A DNA stretch of 64,000 nt from Idiomarina sp. (GTDB lineage: Bacteria; Pseudomonadota; Gammaproteobacteria; Enterobacterales; Alteromonadaceae): contig JAFIFP010000009.1 in the NCBI GenBank assembly GCA_020831965.1, positions 186,001 to 250,000 of the forward strand, in the 5' to 3' direction. Positions within the stretch are counted from its first letter, which is position 1, and every line of letters begins with the position of its first letter. The notes beneath the pieces were generated by a model that did not search any database, was not told the DNA's origin, and was given only the letters and a program-made list of their open reading frames with translations. A program made the translations under genes and the position numbers. Below are positions 54,327-63,883 of this stretch, in pieces.

Positions 54327-55500
54327 GCCAGGGGGCTTGGGTGGGGGTGTCGGCGGTGTAGTCGACGTTGTCGATGCCGAAGCCGAAGAGGCGGAGGAAG
54401 TCGGCGTGGTAGCCTTCATAATCCGCGAGTTGGTGGAAGTTGTCTTGGGTGACTTGGTTCCACAAATCTTCGATCACGGCTTGGGTGGCGTCGTTGGTTT
54501 CCTTGCCATCCATCCGCAGGCGCCCTGCTTCGTCAAGCTCTGGCGCGCTCACATACAAGCCTTCCGTGAACAAACGGTACGCCTGCTCAATACAACCCTC
54601 GTGCGTACCCGCTTCCTTCATTACTTTGTACATCAACGAGATATACAAAGGCATCACCGGAATAGCTGAGCTCGCCTGAGTCACCACCGCTTTTAACGAA
54701 GACACATAGGCTTTCAGGCCCAAATGGTCATAGCCGTTACGCAGCGCCGAAGCAGCCCGGTCTAAATCTTCTTTGGCATGACCAATGGTGGCATGACCAT
54801 AAATTGGCCAGGTCAACTTCTTACCAATGTAGGTATAAGCTGTGGTTTGAACTCCTTGCGCCAATACGCCAGCTTCGTCTAACGCTTTAATCCAGCGCTC
54901 CCAGTCTTCACCACCCATGACTTTCACGGTATTGGCAATCTCTTCATCTGTCGCAGGCTCTAAGCTCACGTCATGCACGAGGTCTTTGTCAGTATCGTAA
55001 GTTTTGGTGGTATAAGGACGCCCTACTGGCTTCAACGTAGAGCTATAGACTTCACCCGTTTCAGGGTCACGGCGCTTAGGCGACGCTAAGCTGTAGATCA
55101 CCAAATCCACTTGCCCAAGATCTTCTTTAATCTTGGCAATAGTCTGGTCTTTAATTTCGTCGGAGAACGCATCACCATTCAAGCTCTCAGCATACAAGCC
55201 TGCTGCACGCGCTTTCTCATGAAAGGCTGCCACATTATACCAACCTGCGGTGCCGGTTTTACGATCGGAAGGCTCTTTTTCAAAGCACACACCTAAGGTC
55301 TGCGCGCCACTGCCAAATGCGGCCACAATGCGCGAAGCCAACCCATACCCCGTCGAGCACCCAATCACGAGCACGCGCTTCGGGCCATTCACGGCTGGCA
55401 AGCTTTTCACATAATCAATTTGTTCTTGAACGTTCGCGGCGCACCCAACCGGGTGGGAATTCGTACAGATAAACCCGCGGATTCTTGGCTGAATAACCAT
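54310..55500 (-). CDS. fabV: Trans-2-enoyl-CoA/ACP reductase FabV
   Basis: A 396-residue NADH-dependent enoyl reductase. [20 protein letters not shown] is the family N-terminus; [15 protein letters not shown] binds the cofactor; the catalytic tyrosine lies in [16 protein letters not shown] with a lysine in IGHAKEDL. FabV is the triclosan-tolerant alternative to FabI. The last residues (QQIGV) and the stop come from the duplicated repeat element at the RAYT right flank, so the 3' end is probably altered. bolA lies upstream on the same strand. Confidence 0.95.
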   Translation of the reverse strand: MVIQPRIRGFICTNSHPVGCAANVQEQIDYVKSLPAVNGPKRVLVIGCSTGYGLASRIVAAFGSGAQTLGVCFEKEPSDRKTGTAGWYNVAAFHEKARAAGLYAESLNGDAFSDEIKDQTIAKIKEDLGQVDLVIYSLASPKRRDPETGEVYSSTLKPVGRPYTTKTYDTDKDLVHDVSLEPATDEEIANTVKVMGGEDWERWIKALDEAGVLAQGVQTTAYTYIGKKLTWPIYGHATIGHAKEDLDRAASALRNGYDHLGLKAYVSSLKAVVTQASSAIPVMPLYISLMYKVMKEAGTHEGCIEQAYRLFTEGLYVSAPELDEAGRLRMDGKETNDATQAVIEDLWNQVTQDNFHQLADYEGYHADFLRLFGFGIDNVDYTADTPTQAPWQQIGV

Positions 55501-55585
55501 GGTTCCCTTCTCTTGTTGGTTTTATAACTGCCAACATGATACCCGAAGGACTCCGGTTTAACAGGTCTGATCTATTGAAAAGGGC

Positions 55586-55906
55586 TTACGCGTGGCTGCG
55601 CTCGCCCCCTAAACAATGTGGACTTTGGCGAGGACGCCCCTGCAATTCCGCCCACTCCGCCTCGGTATAGGTGTGCAATGCAAGTGCGTGAATGTCGTTG
55701 AGAAACTCTTCGGCTAAGCAACTATTCACCGCCCGATGCCGATTAATTAAACGCATGGCTTCGAAGCGATTACTCACTAGCACTACTTTAAAATGAGACT
55801 CCGCACCCTTGCCAGAAGCATGCATGTGGCTCTCGTTCTCAATTTCCATAAACACCGGATCGAACTCGGCCAATAATTTACCTTCAATACGCGCATACAC
55901 CGACAT
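55586..55906 (-). CDS. bolA: BolA family protein
   Basis: A 106-residue protein with the BolA fold: EIENESHMHASGKGAESHFKVVLVS, RFEAMRLINRHRAVNSCLAEEF and IHALALHTYTEAEW. The histidine in HRAVN and a cysteine nearby could bind [2Fe-2S] with a monothiol glutaredoxin. BolA affects cell shape, stress response and iron-sulfur handling. Upstream of fabV on the same strand. Confidence 0.95.
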   Translation of the reverse strand: MSVYARIEGKLLAEFDPVFMEIENESHMHASGKGAESHFKVVLVSNRFEAMRLINRHRAVNSCLAEEFLNDIHALALHTYTEAEWAELQGRPRQSPHCLGGERSHA

Positions 55907-56192
55907 AATAAAACTCCATTTCGTGCGTGTGTTTCATGCTTAAGAATAGTCATTTTATCCTGCTGAGGGATCAACTTTCGTCTCATAATCCTCTAACTAT
56001 TCAATCTGTAAGCTTATTATTTTTCGATATAACCACCTTCCAATTCTGCCTCTATGACATACGTTAGAGTTACCCCCACTTCTATTGCTAACCACGATAA
56101 AAGTGCTAAACCATAGTTAGTATATTGTCGATACACTTTACAAAACCTTCACATAATTAAAGCTCGTCTAGCGTTATAAAAAGGAACACCAC

Positions 56193-58127
56193 ATGAAAGC
56201 ATTCTGGGAACGCCTTGGTTTTCGGGGGCGCCTGACCACCATGATCGTATCGCTCGTGGTTCTATCAGTCGTAATTGTTGCTTCGATTGTGTACGTAGAA
56301 TATCGGAGAGCTTCAACAGACGCGACCATGAATCGACTCGTCGGCGCCGGTGAAATGGCTTCTGACTCCTTTACAACTTGGCTTATCGCACGCCAAGATG
56401 AAGTGCGTTATGCAGCCGCGCTCGAAGTATCTGTGCAACTGGACATGGACGGCCTCCGCGACGTCCTAATGCGCCTCGCCGATGCCCAGGGCTACTATGA
56501 CAGCATCTACATTGTCAGCCCCCAAGGACTCGGCATGATCGGCGCTTCCTTCGCCAACGGCCGCGCAACCTTTATTCCACCCAGCGAAGCCCCGAGCTTC
56601 GATGTAGCGGACCGCGCTTGGTTCCAACGAGCAATGGAAGGCAATGACGTATTTTCTAGCCCATTAGTCTCGCGAGCAACAGGCAATCGCATCAGCAATA
56701 TCGCAATTCCCATTCGCCAAAACGGCCGGATTGTCGCCGTATTCCGTGCAGCGGTCATGCTCGACAATATTACGGACCGCGTGCAAAACCTTACTATTGA
56801 AGGCAACCCCAACGTCTTTCTGATTGACGGGGACCGACAGCTCATTACGCCATCACGCTATCAACGGGACCTCAACGCACGCATTGACTCGCTTGCAGCC
56901 CAAGGCATTGCCAACGGGCGCTCAGGTATTACCACCTATAACAACTCCCAAGGCATTCGCGTTATCGGTAACTACAACTATCTGGACCTACTTAACTGGG
57001 GCTTAATCGTCGAACAACCAGAAGCCGAAGCATTATCCGACGTGAATCGCATGTTCTGGACCTTAATTTTGATTGTCGCCGTCATCATCGCCATTTCCAT
57101 CGCTATCTGCTTTTGGATTACCGGCAATGTGCTGAAAATTCTCGGCGGTGACCCACAATTCGCCAACAACGTGGTTAGCACCGTCGCCGAGGGTGACCTC
57201 ACGCAGGAATTGGATTTAAAGGGCGTCCCAGAAACCAGCCTACTCGCTGCCATTGGTCGCATGCAGCTGCAATTGCGCACCATGCTCTCAGACATCAGCA
57301 GCTACTCCGAGCAAGTTGCCTCCGCCTCCACCGAGCTCTCGCAAATCAATGAAGCCACGGAAGCTGGAATTGAGCGCCAGAACGACCAGCTAAATCATGC
57401 GGCTACTGCCGTAAATGAAATGAGCAGCACCGCCGAAGAAGTGGCGCGCAACGCGCAAGAAGCCGCTTCATCCGCCACACGTACTAACGAAGAAGCGCAG
57501 CATGGCAAAGAAGCCGTGACAGAAACGATACAGAGCGTGCATGAACTCGGCGAAGAAGTGCAGAACACCAGTTCAATCATTGATGAACTGAAAACCGACT
57601 CCGACCAAATCGGCCAAGTACTGACGGTCATCGAGAACATCGCTGAGCAAACCAACCTGCTCGCCCTCAACGCCGCTATTGAAGCTGCGCGTGCCGGTGA
57701 GAGTGGTCGAGGCTTCTCAGTGGTCGCTGACGAAGTACGCACTCTGGCAAGTCGCACCCAAGAGAGCACCAAGCAGATTCAAGACGTGATCAGTAAACTG
57801 CAAAATGCCGCAGAACGGTCTGTCGCCGCTATGGATCGCAGTCGCAAAAAAGTGGATGGCTCTCGCGAAAAAGCGAATCGCGCGGGTTCGTCACTTGAGC
57901 AAATCACTGAAGCGGCCACTGTCATCAACGACATGGTGCATCAAATTGCCAGTGCCACTGAGGAACAAACGGCCGCAACCAAAGAAATCACAGAAAACAT
58001 TCATGCTGTAGCGGATGTTTCAAACACCACCGCAGAGAGTGTGGCGCAGTCTGCCGAAGCGAGTGAATCGCTCGCAGGGCTCGCCGAGAAGTTACAAGAG
58101 TTGGTACGCCAATTCAGAGTACGTTAA
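56193..58127 (+). CDS. Methyl-accepting chemotaxis protein with dCache-type sensor
   Basis: A 644-residue chemoreceptor. Membrane helices at about 16-38 and 287-310 bracket a periplasmic sensor of about 245 residues, with a dCache-like pattern ([42 protein letters not shown]). HAMP follows (about 310-365), then a long cytoplasmic coiled coil with the invariant tip [18 protein letters not shown] and [15 protein letters not shown]. The sensor motif W-F-x-x-A with downstream acidic residues suggests a small organic ligand; identity unknown. A single-gene unit with its own terminator. Confidence 0.93.
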   Translation: MKAFWERLGFRGRLTTMIVSLVVLSVVIVASIVYVEYRRASTDATMNRLVGAGEMASDSFTTWLIARQDEVRYAAALEVSVQLDMDGLRDVLMRLADAQGYYDSIYIVSPQGLGMIGASFANGRATFIPPSEAPSFDVADRAWFQRAMEGNDVFSSPLVSRATGNRISNIAIPIRQNGRIVAVFRAAVMLDNITDRVQNLTIEGNPNVFLIDGDRQLITPSRYQRDLNARIDSLAAQGIANGRSGITTYNNSQGIRVIGNYNYLDLLNWGLIVEQPEAEALSDVNRMFWTLILIVAVIIAISIAICFWITGNVLKILGGDPQFANNVVSTVAEGDLTQELDLKGVPETSLLAAIGRMQLQLRTMLSDISSYSEQVASASTELSQINEATEAGIERQNDQLNHAATAVNEMSSTAEEVARNAQEAASSATRTNEEAQHGKEAVTETIQSVHELGEEVQNTSSIIDELKTDSDQIGQVLTVIENIAEQTNLLALNAAIEAARAGESGRGFSVVADEVRTLASRTQESTKQIQDVISKLQNAAERSVAAMDRSRKKVDGSREKANRAGSSLEQITEAATVINDMVHQIASATEEQTAATKEITENIHAVADVSNTTAESVAQSAEASESLAGLAEKLQELVRQFRVR

Positions 58128-58157
58128 AAGAGTGCGCTAACAACGCCGGCGCGAAAA

Positions 58158-58192
58158 CACAAAGGGCATGCTCACGCATGCCCTTTTCGTTA
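58158..58192 (+). terminator. Rho-independent terminator of the chemoreceptor gene
   Basis: AAAGGGCATGC (58161-58171) pairs with GCATGCCCTTT (58176-58186), loop TCAC, followed by TCGTTAT. It may also work in the other direction for the mini binding-protein gene. Confidence 0.85.
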
Positions 58193-58207
58193 TAAAAAAA
58201 TAAAGCC

Positions 58208-58615
58208 TCAGAAGGTCGCAATAATATGCAAACCTTCTGCTTTCGACGCATCACTAATATAACCAATAGTATTAGCATTGCTGCGAACAAACGAAAGCAC
58301 ATCTTCGTCTGACGCCACTTCACGAAGCGCTACCGCCCGCCCAGTAAAAACTAAGCGCGACCAATGCGCCTGCATTTGTGAAGAAGACCGCCCAATCACT
58401 TCTGTTTCAAAGCGAGCGCGGGTTTCATCACCCTCTGGCAAATTCACCGCCACCAAGTCACGCGTCTGACCCAAGAAAATCCGACGCACCAATTCGGCAT
58501 CGACCTGCGTTTGGCTCACCACCGCTCCCTGCGCATTCACTTCAGCACTGAAGCTCATACCCAAGGCAACGAAAGCCGCGACCGCCGTGCCTAAAATTCC
58601 ATTCATGAATTTCAT
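58208..58615 (-). CDS. Small PstS-like periplasmic domain protein
   Basis: A 135-residue exported protein (signal peptide to about residue 29, VNAQ). The body resembles the distal part of PstS-type phosphate-binding proteins: DAELVRRIFLGQT, then SSSQMQAHWSRLVFTG and VRSNANTIGYIS. At about one third the length of PstS it cannot form a complete two-lobed binding protein. It lies 23 bases downstream of a porin gene and is probably cotranscribed, a pairing I have seen in related marine genomes; function is unknown. Confidence 0.72.
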   Translation of the reverse strand: MKFMNGILGTAVAAFVALGMSFSAEVNAQGAVVSQTQVDAELVRRIFLGQTRDLVAVNLPEGDETRARFETEVIGRSSSQMQAHWSRLVFTGRAVALREVASDEDVLSFVRSNANTIGYISDASKAEGLHIIATF

Positions 58616-58638
58616 GTCACTTACTCCCGTCTGCTGGC

Positions 58639-59790
58639 TTAAAACACAGTTTGAATAGCGAAAGACACTAAGGTCGCGTCGGTATTCGTGCGTTTGTTGT
58701 CTGCTTTGGTCACGTCAAATTTCAACGCCACACCCGCGGTAATGTCATAGCGCAACCCAAGTGATGTGTAATTCACTCGTGAAACCTGGCTTTCCACTAA
58801 GCCTTCCACACCCAAGAACAACTCAGGCGGGAATCCAGCCGGAATACCACTTTGTGGCGATGCCGCTTGGTCACGGGTTTGCTCTAGAGTGCCATGCACC
58901 GTAATAGCACCAAACCGCTTGCCTGCAGTAATGTACTGAGAGCGCTGACTCGCAATAAACGAGTTATCAACCTCAAGCTCGGTATACTCACCGCCAATAA
59001 ACCAATCAAAGTTGTCGTACATCACGCCCACACCGGCGAAGCTTCCCCGATCATCCTCCACACGAATATTGTCTGCGACACTGGCAAGGCCCGCACCTTC
59101 AAGGGTTGCTAGTAAACCTTGAAACGCTGGGTCGCCTACTTGAATGGTGACACTGTCAGAAATAAAGTACCCCGCCCGCAACGTCAGGTGGTCAAAATAC
59201 CAAGTCACATTGGCACCCAAGAGATTTTGAATATCGGTGTCCGTGTCTTGGCCACCGAAGCTTATGGTGTCGTCGTAGCGACCGAAAATAAACTGGGTAG
59301 ACAACGCGCCTCCACCTACAAAGGCATTGTGCGTCAGACTGGCGCCGGTGTAGCTGTCAAATGCCACGCGATAAACACTCGGTGGCGTACGAAGCCAATG
59401 GTAGGAATACGCAACGTCTAAAGAGTCTGAATACTGATAGAAAGGCATACGTAACTGCCCAGCGTTCAGAGTTAAACTGTCACTCAACGTATACTGAAGA
59501 TATGCCCAAGCCAGCTCTAAGTTGTAGCCGTCCTCCGCCCGAGACATCAGTTGTACCGTCGCGCTCAGTCGGTCGGAAATGGACTTGGTTCCCTGGAGTG
59601 CAAATAAGGTGTCTGGGTTAAAACCGAAGGTGTCGTCATAACCAAATAGCGTTTCACCACTATTCGTGACAAAGCCACCTCCGACATTTGCGAATCCACT
59701 CCATTGGATATCTGCATGCGCTGGAGCCGTCGCAATCATTGCTGAGCCGAGAGCAAGCGCACAAGCCAAAGTTAAGGGGGATTTTTTCAT
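58639..59790 (-). CDS. Outer-membrane porin-like protein
   Basis: A 383-residue beta-barrel protein with signal peptide (to AHA, about residue 26), an amphipathic strand pattern, and a C-terminal aromatic residue (QTVF). Features such as WSGFANVGGGFV, LNAGQLRMPFYQYSD and GLRYDITAGVALKFDV are typical of general or phosphate-selective porins of marine Gammaproteobacteria. Solute unknown; the adjoining PstS-like gene hints at an anion. Confidence 0.78.
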   Translation of the reverse strand: MKKSPLTLACALALGSAMIATAPAHADIQWSGFANVGGGFVTNSGETLFGYDDTFGFNPDTLFALQGTKSISDRLSATVQLMSRAEDGYNLELAWAYLQYTLSDSLTLNAGQLRMPFYQYSDSLDVAYSYHWLRTPPSVYRVAFDSYTGASLTHNAFVGGGALSTQFIFGRYDDTISFGGQDTDTDIQNLLGANVTWYFDHLTLRAGYFISDSVTIQVGDPAFQGLLATLEGAGLASVADNIRVEDDRGSFAGVGVMYDNFDWFIGGEYTELEVDNSFIASQRSQYITAGKRFGAITVHGTLEQTRDQAASPQSGIPAGFPPELFLGVEGLVESQVSRVNYTSLGLRYDITAGVALKFDVTKADNKRTNTDATLVSFAIQTVF

Positions 59791-59942
59791 AGGATGTCCT
59801 TTTTTGAATACACGCAGGAGACAAAATCTGCCAAGCCCTTGTGTTAGCTAGGTAATACATCCAATAAGTGTAGTCTCTTTTCGAAAAACCGCCTTCAATT
59901 AGTAACATTTTATAACAAATATATAACCCCTTTCGCTGCGCC

Positions 59943-61646
59943 TTACTTCGTCCGCATATAACGCGCATACGCCATCAGTGAGCTAATGCTGTGCTGCACA
60001 TAATCAATGCGAATATGCCAGTTCTGCAAATTCGAGTGAAAACCGCCGCGTGCGCGCTCTGGCGCCGCCAAATACATGCATTGCTCGTCCCAAATTTGAT
60101 TCTGCAGCTGAAACTTCAAGCCCGCTTCCACCGCTTTCAGCAGCGGCGGGATCTCTTCCGGCTCACCATGCTCGGTCAACAGCTCAATGGCCGCCATGAG
60201 CCCCTCTGTGCGACATGCAGCAGGCGTGGTGCGTGGCGGTGTATACCAGCCCCCGCGCCAATCAGCTTGTGTTGCCGCAGGCCCCTCAGCGCTTCCCACC
60301 TGAGTTTTCAGAATGGCAGTCACCAACTTCCGCGCATGGGCTAAAAATAATGGCTCCGGTACATCCGCATACACAGCACGCAAGCCATAGAGCAGCCAAT
60401 GATCATGGTCGATGGTATCGATAGTTTTCTCGGCATCGCGCACATTAATGAGCCAACGCGCGCCTTGTGCCGCTGCTTCCTTCCATCGATCATCCGGGTC
60501 AATGCTGTACAAACGCATTAAGCCCAAAATAGCTTCGCCCGGATAATAGTCCGACAAAAAGCGACTCACTTCCCCAGTAGACAACTCGAGCTTGTGACAC
60601 AAGAACTCACCCTCTGGGCTCTGATTGTCCACAATCCAATTGGCTAACTTGCGCAGCTCTTGTATCACCGACTCATCTTGGGTGTGTTTGTAATACTCCA
60701 CCAAAGCCACCAGCGCCAAGCCATTACCGCCCAGCTTCGCGGTGCCGTCTTCACGCATAACATAATGGTCGGGCCGAGAATCCAATGGATGTACTTGGCT
60801 ACGCAGGAATTTCACCGCGCGCAACAGGTTCTCAAACACTTGATCTCGCTCTGGGCCGGCCGGCAACTCCGCAAACAGGTCTAACAATGCCCAGGTTGTG
60901 CCCGCATGGCGCACCATGTTGTAGTCGTCAGGCTCCCGATTCGGGCCGCTCTGATACACATACACATAACTGCCGTCCTCACGCACCGCACCGGCAAGAT
61001 AACGCAACCCTGCCAATGCCCGCTCATGAGCCACCGCACCAGACATAGGAATATATTCGGCGTGCCCACGCACCAACCGATGATTCGTTACAGGAGAGAT
61101 ATAGCGCGACTCACAGGTAAACAGCCAGCCTTGGTCCGGCTTTTGCGCAATTACCCTATGGTTTAGATGTTCAGCAAGCACTGCGTAGTCAATACCGAGA
61201 TCTTGGCGCACTAACCGATACCGCAAGGACTCTTCAGGCAACCACGCCTGTGACATAGACCCCAATGCCACGCCTAAGACAGACGGCTCGGCTACCACCT
61301 TTTTGTTCTTCGCCAGAGCTCTCGCGTCAATCGGTACGCTTTCTGCCACCACGTCGAGCTTCCAACAGGCCACTGCCCCCTTGAAATACTCGCGCGCAGC
61401 CGACAGTGCTTTAGTGGCTGCAGCGGCTAACCCCAACGCCATACCGGAACCTACAGCATGATGCCCTGCTGCATCGCTCAAAGTCACAAATACCATGCGA
61501 ACGGCTTGGTCGGTGGCGATGCTGGCTGGAACCTCCGGTGCTGCTGCACTCTCAAGCGCCTGCGGCGTCTGATCAAAAGCCTGCGGCGTGAGCCATTGAG
61601 AAAGTTCACGTACATGTTCCGGGGTCAATCCTTGTCCAAAGCTCAT
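59943..61646 (-). CDS. (Alpha/alpha)-toroid, glycosidase-like protein of unknown function
   Basis: A 567-residue cytoplasmic-looking protein. I use the ATG at 61646, 7 nt after AGAAGGA; an upstream frame of 20 codons comes from repeat DNA. Residues about 50-180 form an N-terminal domain with FVTLSDAAGHHAVGSGMALGLAAAATKAL that I do not recognise. From about 200 on there is a regular helical repeat with VREDGSYVYVY, GGNGLALVALVEYYK, SDYYPGEAILGLMRLY, DHDHWLLYGLRAV and GGFHSNLQNWHIRIDYVQHSISSLM, which looks like a six-hairpin glycosidase or epimerase toroid. It sits next to a nucleotide-sugar epimerase. No signal peptide; enzymatic role unknown. Confidence 0.65.
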   Translation of the reverse strand: MSFGQGLTPEHVRELSQWLTPQAFDQTPQALESAAAPEVPASIATDQAVRMVFVTLSDAAGHHAVGSGMALGLAAAATKALSAAREYFKGAVACWKLDVVAESVPIDARALAKNKKVVAEPSVLGVALGSMSQAWLPEESLRYRLVRQDLGIDYAVLAEHLNHRVIAQKPDQGWLFTCESRYISPVTNHRLVRGHAEYIPMSGAVAHERALAGLRYLAGAVREDGSYVYVYQSGPNREPDDYNMVRHAGTTWALLDLFAELPAGPERDQVFENLLRAVKFLRSQVHPLDSRPDHYVMREDGTAKLGGNGLALVALVEYYKHTQDESVIQELRKLANWIVDNQSPEGEFLCHKLELSTGEVSRFLSDYYPGEAILGLMRLYSIDPDDRWKEAAAQGARWLINVRDAEKTIDTIDHDHWLLYGLRAVYADVPEPLFLAHARKLVTAILKTQVGSAEGPAATQADWRGGWYTPPRTTPAACRTEGLMAAIELLTEHGEPEEIPPLLKAVEAGLKFQLQNQIWDEQCMYLAAPERARGGFHSNLQNWHIRIDYVQHSISSLMAYARYMRTK

Positions 61647-61681
61647 GGTTAATCCTTCTGCATGAAAATGCGTTACGGCGT

Positions 61682-61862
61682 TGAATTCAACATCCCGCGG
61701 CGGCATGCGTGAAAATGCGTAACAGCGTTTAATTCAACATCGCGCGGCGGCATGCGGTGCATGCCCTACCCAAATATTCAAACATCTGCGTAGGTGATGC
61801 ATTGCATCACGCACCGCGAAAGCCAAATTCAACGCGATCCCGCCCCACCGATGCATTGCATC
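61682..61862. repeat. Decayed family-2 palindrome cluster
   Basis: A complete type A palindrome GGCATGCGGTGCATGCC at 61749-61765 is followed by CCTACCC, a spacer close to that at 40.8 kb, TAGG, and type B GTGATGCATTGCATCAC at 61794-61810. A second B-like core lies at 61850-61862. To the left, 61682-61712 is a degenerate copy (TTGAATTCAACATC...GGCGGCATGCG). This is the same mosaic design as 40795-41361 with mutated stems. It fills the gap between the toroid gene and the epimerase. Confidence 0.8.
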
Positions 61863-61888
61863 ACGCACCGCGAAAACCCAAATTCACC

Positions 61889-62950
61889 TCAATCCCGACC
61901 CACCCGGTAAAAATCCCGATACCAGGCCACGAAACGGTTAATCCCTTCTTGCAGCGGTGTCGCGGGTTTGTAACCCATGTCGGCAACCAGTTCGTCCACA
62001 TCCGCAAAGGTCGCGGGCACGTCGCCCGGCTGAATTGGCAAAAATTGCTTTGGAATTTCCCGCCCAGCGGCGTTTTCAATGGCTTGAATAAAGTCCATCA
62101 AGGCTTCCGGTTGGTTATTGCCAATATTATAAATCTTGTATGCAGCTGAACTGGAAGAGGGATCGGGCGAAGCGCCGCGCCAAGAAGCATTGGGCTGCGC
62201 CGGCTTGTCGATAACCCGCACCACACCCTCAACAATGTCGTCAATATAAGTGAAGTCACGCTTCATTTTGCCGTGATTAAACACTTTGATTTCGCGCCCT
62301 TCGAACGCAGCACTCGTAAACAGGAAGGGCGCCATATCCGGACGGCCCCAAGGCCCATACACGGTAAAGAACCGCAGTCCCGTCACCTGTAAGCCATACA
62401 AATGCGCGTAAGTGTGCGCCATCAGTTCGTTGGATTTCTTAGTCGCCGCATACAAGCTAATGGGGTGGTCCACGTTATGACTAGTGGAAAACGGCATGCT
62501 TTCATTCAAGCCATACACCGAAGAACTCGAAGCAAAACTTAAATTCTTCACATCAAAATAGCGACAGCACTCCAAAATATTCATAAACCCGCTGATATTC
62601 GCGTCGATATAGGCCCGCGGGTTCTCCAGCGAATAGCGCACTCCGGCCTGCGCCGCTAAGTTACACACGGCATCAAACTGCTCTGCCGCAAACAGTGCTT
62701 CTAAACCTTCTCTGTCTTCCAGCTTCATTTGCACGAAGCGGTATCCCTGCTGGGTTGTCGACTGCACCAAAGCGCCTTCGCGGATCTCGCCCCGCGCTAT
62801 ACCCGCCGCGTCTAACCGCCCATACTTCAGGTTCACGTCGTAGTAATCATTAATGCTGTCGAGGCCTACTACCTCGTCACCGCGCGCCAGCAGATAGTTC
62901 GCGACATGAAACCCAATAAATCCGGCGGTACCGGTAACCAACACTTTCAT
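61889..62950 (-). CDS. NAD-dependent epimerase, UDP-glucuronate 4-epimerase type
   Basis: A 353-residue extended short-chain dehydrogenase. The ATG at 62950 gives MKVLVTGTAGFIGFHVANYL with the NAD motif; a longer frame upstream adds 39 codons without family similarity. DSINDYYDVNLKYGRL is characteristic of UDP-glucuronate 4-epimerases (CapI/WcvA class). SSSSVYGLNESMPFS and YAATKKSNE hold the catalytic serine, tyrosine and lysine. FFTVYGPWGRPDMA is also family-typical. It supplies UDP-galacturonate for surface polysaccharide. It is isolated from other polysaccharide genes. Confidence 0.9.
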   Translation of the reverse strand: MKVLVTGTAGFIGFHVANYLLARGDEVVGLDSINDYYDVNLKYGRLDAAGIARGEIREGALVQSTTQQGYRFVQMKLEDREGLEALFAAEQFDAVCNLAAQAGVRYSLENPRAYIDANISGFMNILECCRYFDVKNLSFASSSSVYGLNESMPFSTSHNVDHPISLYAATKKSNELMAHTYAHLYGLQVTGLRFFTVYGPWGRPDMAPFLFTSAAFEGREIKVFNHGKMKRDFTYIDDIVEGVVRVIDKPAQPNASWRGASPDPSSSSAAYKIYNIGNNQPEALMDFIQAIENAAGREIPKQFLPIQPGDVPATFADVDELVADMGYKPATPLQEGINRFVAWYRDFYRVGRD

Positions 62951-63103
62951 AAACATTAAATCCATTTGATGGGCGCAAGGCCCGAAAAACACTTGGCTAT
63001 GGTAGCCAATCTTCCAGCAATGCGCGATATTTTCTACAGTTGAGCTCAACCTCGAACAACTTACCATAAGTGACCGCTCAAGAATCTAGTGAACTATGAC
63101 ACT

Positions 63104-63116
63104 AAGTGCTACACTT
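63104..63116 (+). promoter_or_regulatory. Candidate operator of the RelE-like/Xre module
   Basis: AAGTG-CTA-CACTT is a perfect palindrome 24 bases upstream of the toxin ATG. An Xre-type antitoxin could bind here to repress its own operon. ACACT is repeated at 63099-63103. Confidence 0.45.
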
Positions 63117-63140
63117 GATGCGTACTTTCAAGGATGAAAA

Positions 63141-63514
63141 ATGCGTATTTTCAAAACCAAAGCATTCTGCCGATGGGCAGATGGAGAAGGTCTTAGTGAC
63201 GATCTGCTCGTCAATGCTGTTCGAGAAATCGAGTGCGGATTAATTGATGCAAAGCTAGGTGGTCATGTAGTTAAAAAACGAGCTCTATCGACGGTCGCGG
63301 AAAAAGCCGCGGAGTCAGGACGCTGTTAGCCTATAAATTAGGCGACAAAGCTTTTTTTATCTATGGCTTCGCAAAAAGCGCTAGAGCAAATATAACAGGA
63401 AAAGATTTAAGAGCTTTACAACAACTAGCATCAGAACTATTCAGGTATAGCGATCGTCAATTAACTGAATCCCTGAAACATGGTGCATTAATTGAGGTTA
63501 AGAGCGATGGATAA
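63141..63514 (+). pseudogene. RelE/HigB-like toxin with a one-base frameshift
   Basis: The first frame runs 62 codons from the ATG at 63141 (AAGGATG upstream) and contains MRIFKTKAFCRWADGEG, ECGLIDAKLGGHVVKKR, typical of a RelE-superfamily toxin. It then reads out of register to a stop at 63329. In the frame shifted by one base the match resumes as DGRGKSRGVRTLLAYK, AFFIYGFAKSARANI and ends LIEVKSDG with a stop at 63514. The break lies between the A6 run near 63270 and GGTCGCGGA near 63294. One base is missing relative to family length, or a -1 ribosomal shift rejoins the frames. The AT-rich sequence differs from the neighbours. The second frame overlaps the antitoxin start by 8 nt. Confidence 0.82.
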
Positions 63515-63812
63515 GTCAATCTTAGAAGTAGTTCATACAACAGCTCAGGAGTTACACTCAGCGGGCGTAATGAAGGAAACCACATTGCGAGAATTTGATG
63601 CACTTTGTCTGCCGGCAGTAATAGATTATTCCCCCGTTGAAATTAAACGTATTCGTACCATAAACAAAGCCAGCCAAGGTGTGTTTGCCGCTTATCTAAA
63701 TACCAGTGTATCTACTATCCAGAAGTGGGAGCAGGGAGTTAAGAAGCCTAATGGCCCGTCCATGAAACTCATTAACTTAGTGGCCGAAAAGGGGCTAAAT
63801 GTGCTCGCTTAG
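63507..63812 (+). CDS. Xre-family antitoxin
   Basis: A 101-residue DNA-binding antitoxin. The ATG at 63507 is used: it overlaps the toxin stop and opens into MDKSILEVVHTTAQELH. A helix-turn-helix follows in the C-terminal half: IRTINKASQGVFAAYLNTSVSTIQKWEQG, then KKPNGPSMKLINLVAEKGL. Partner of the frameshifted toxin and intact. Toxin-antitoxin order (toxin first) fits the HigBA-like class. Confidence 0.88.
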   Translation: MDKSILEVVHTTAQELHSAGVMKETTLREFDALCLPAVIDYSPVEIKRIRTINKASQGVFAAYLNTSVSTIQKWEQGVKKPNGPSMKLINLVAEKGLNVLA

Positions 63813-63830
63813 CGCGCAATACAGACACGC

Positions 63831-63860
63831 ATAAAAAAACCGCTCCCGAAGGAGCGGCTT
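63831..63860 (-). terminator. Rho-independent terminator of the gene entering from the right
   Basis: CCGCTCC (63840-63846) pairs with GGAGCGG (63851-63857), a stable CGAA/TTCG loop between. On the minus strand a run of seven T follows. It lies about 27 bases past the stop of the partial gene. Confidence 0.9.
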
Positions 63861-63883
63861 CTTAAAACTACTCAACTAACCCA

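Noticed and set aside
63068-63140. tRNA or attachment site near the right-hand toxin-antitoxin genes
   Set aside because: No cloverleaf, and no direct repeat that could mark an integration border was found.
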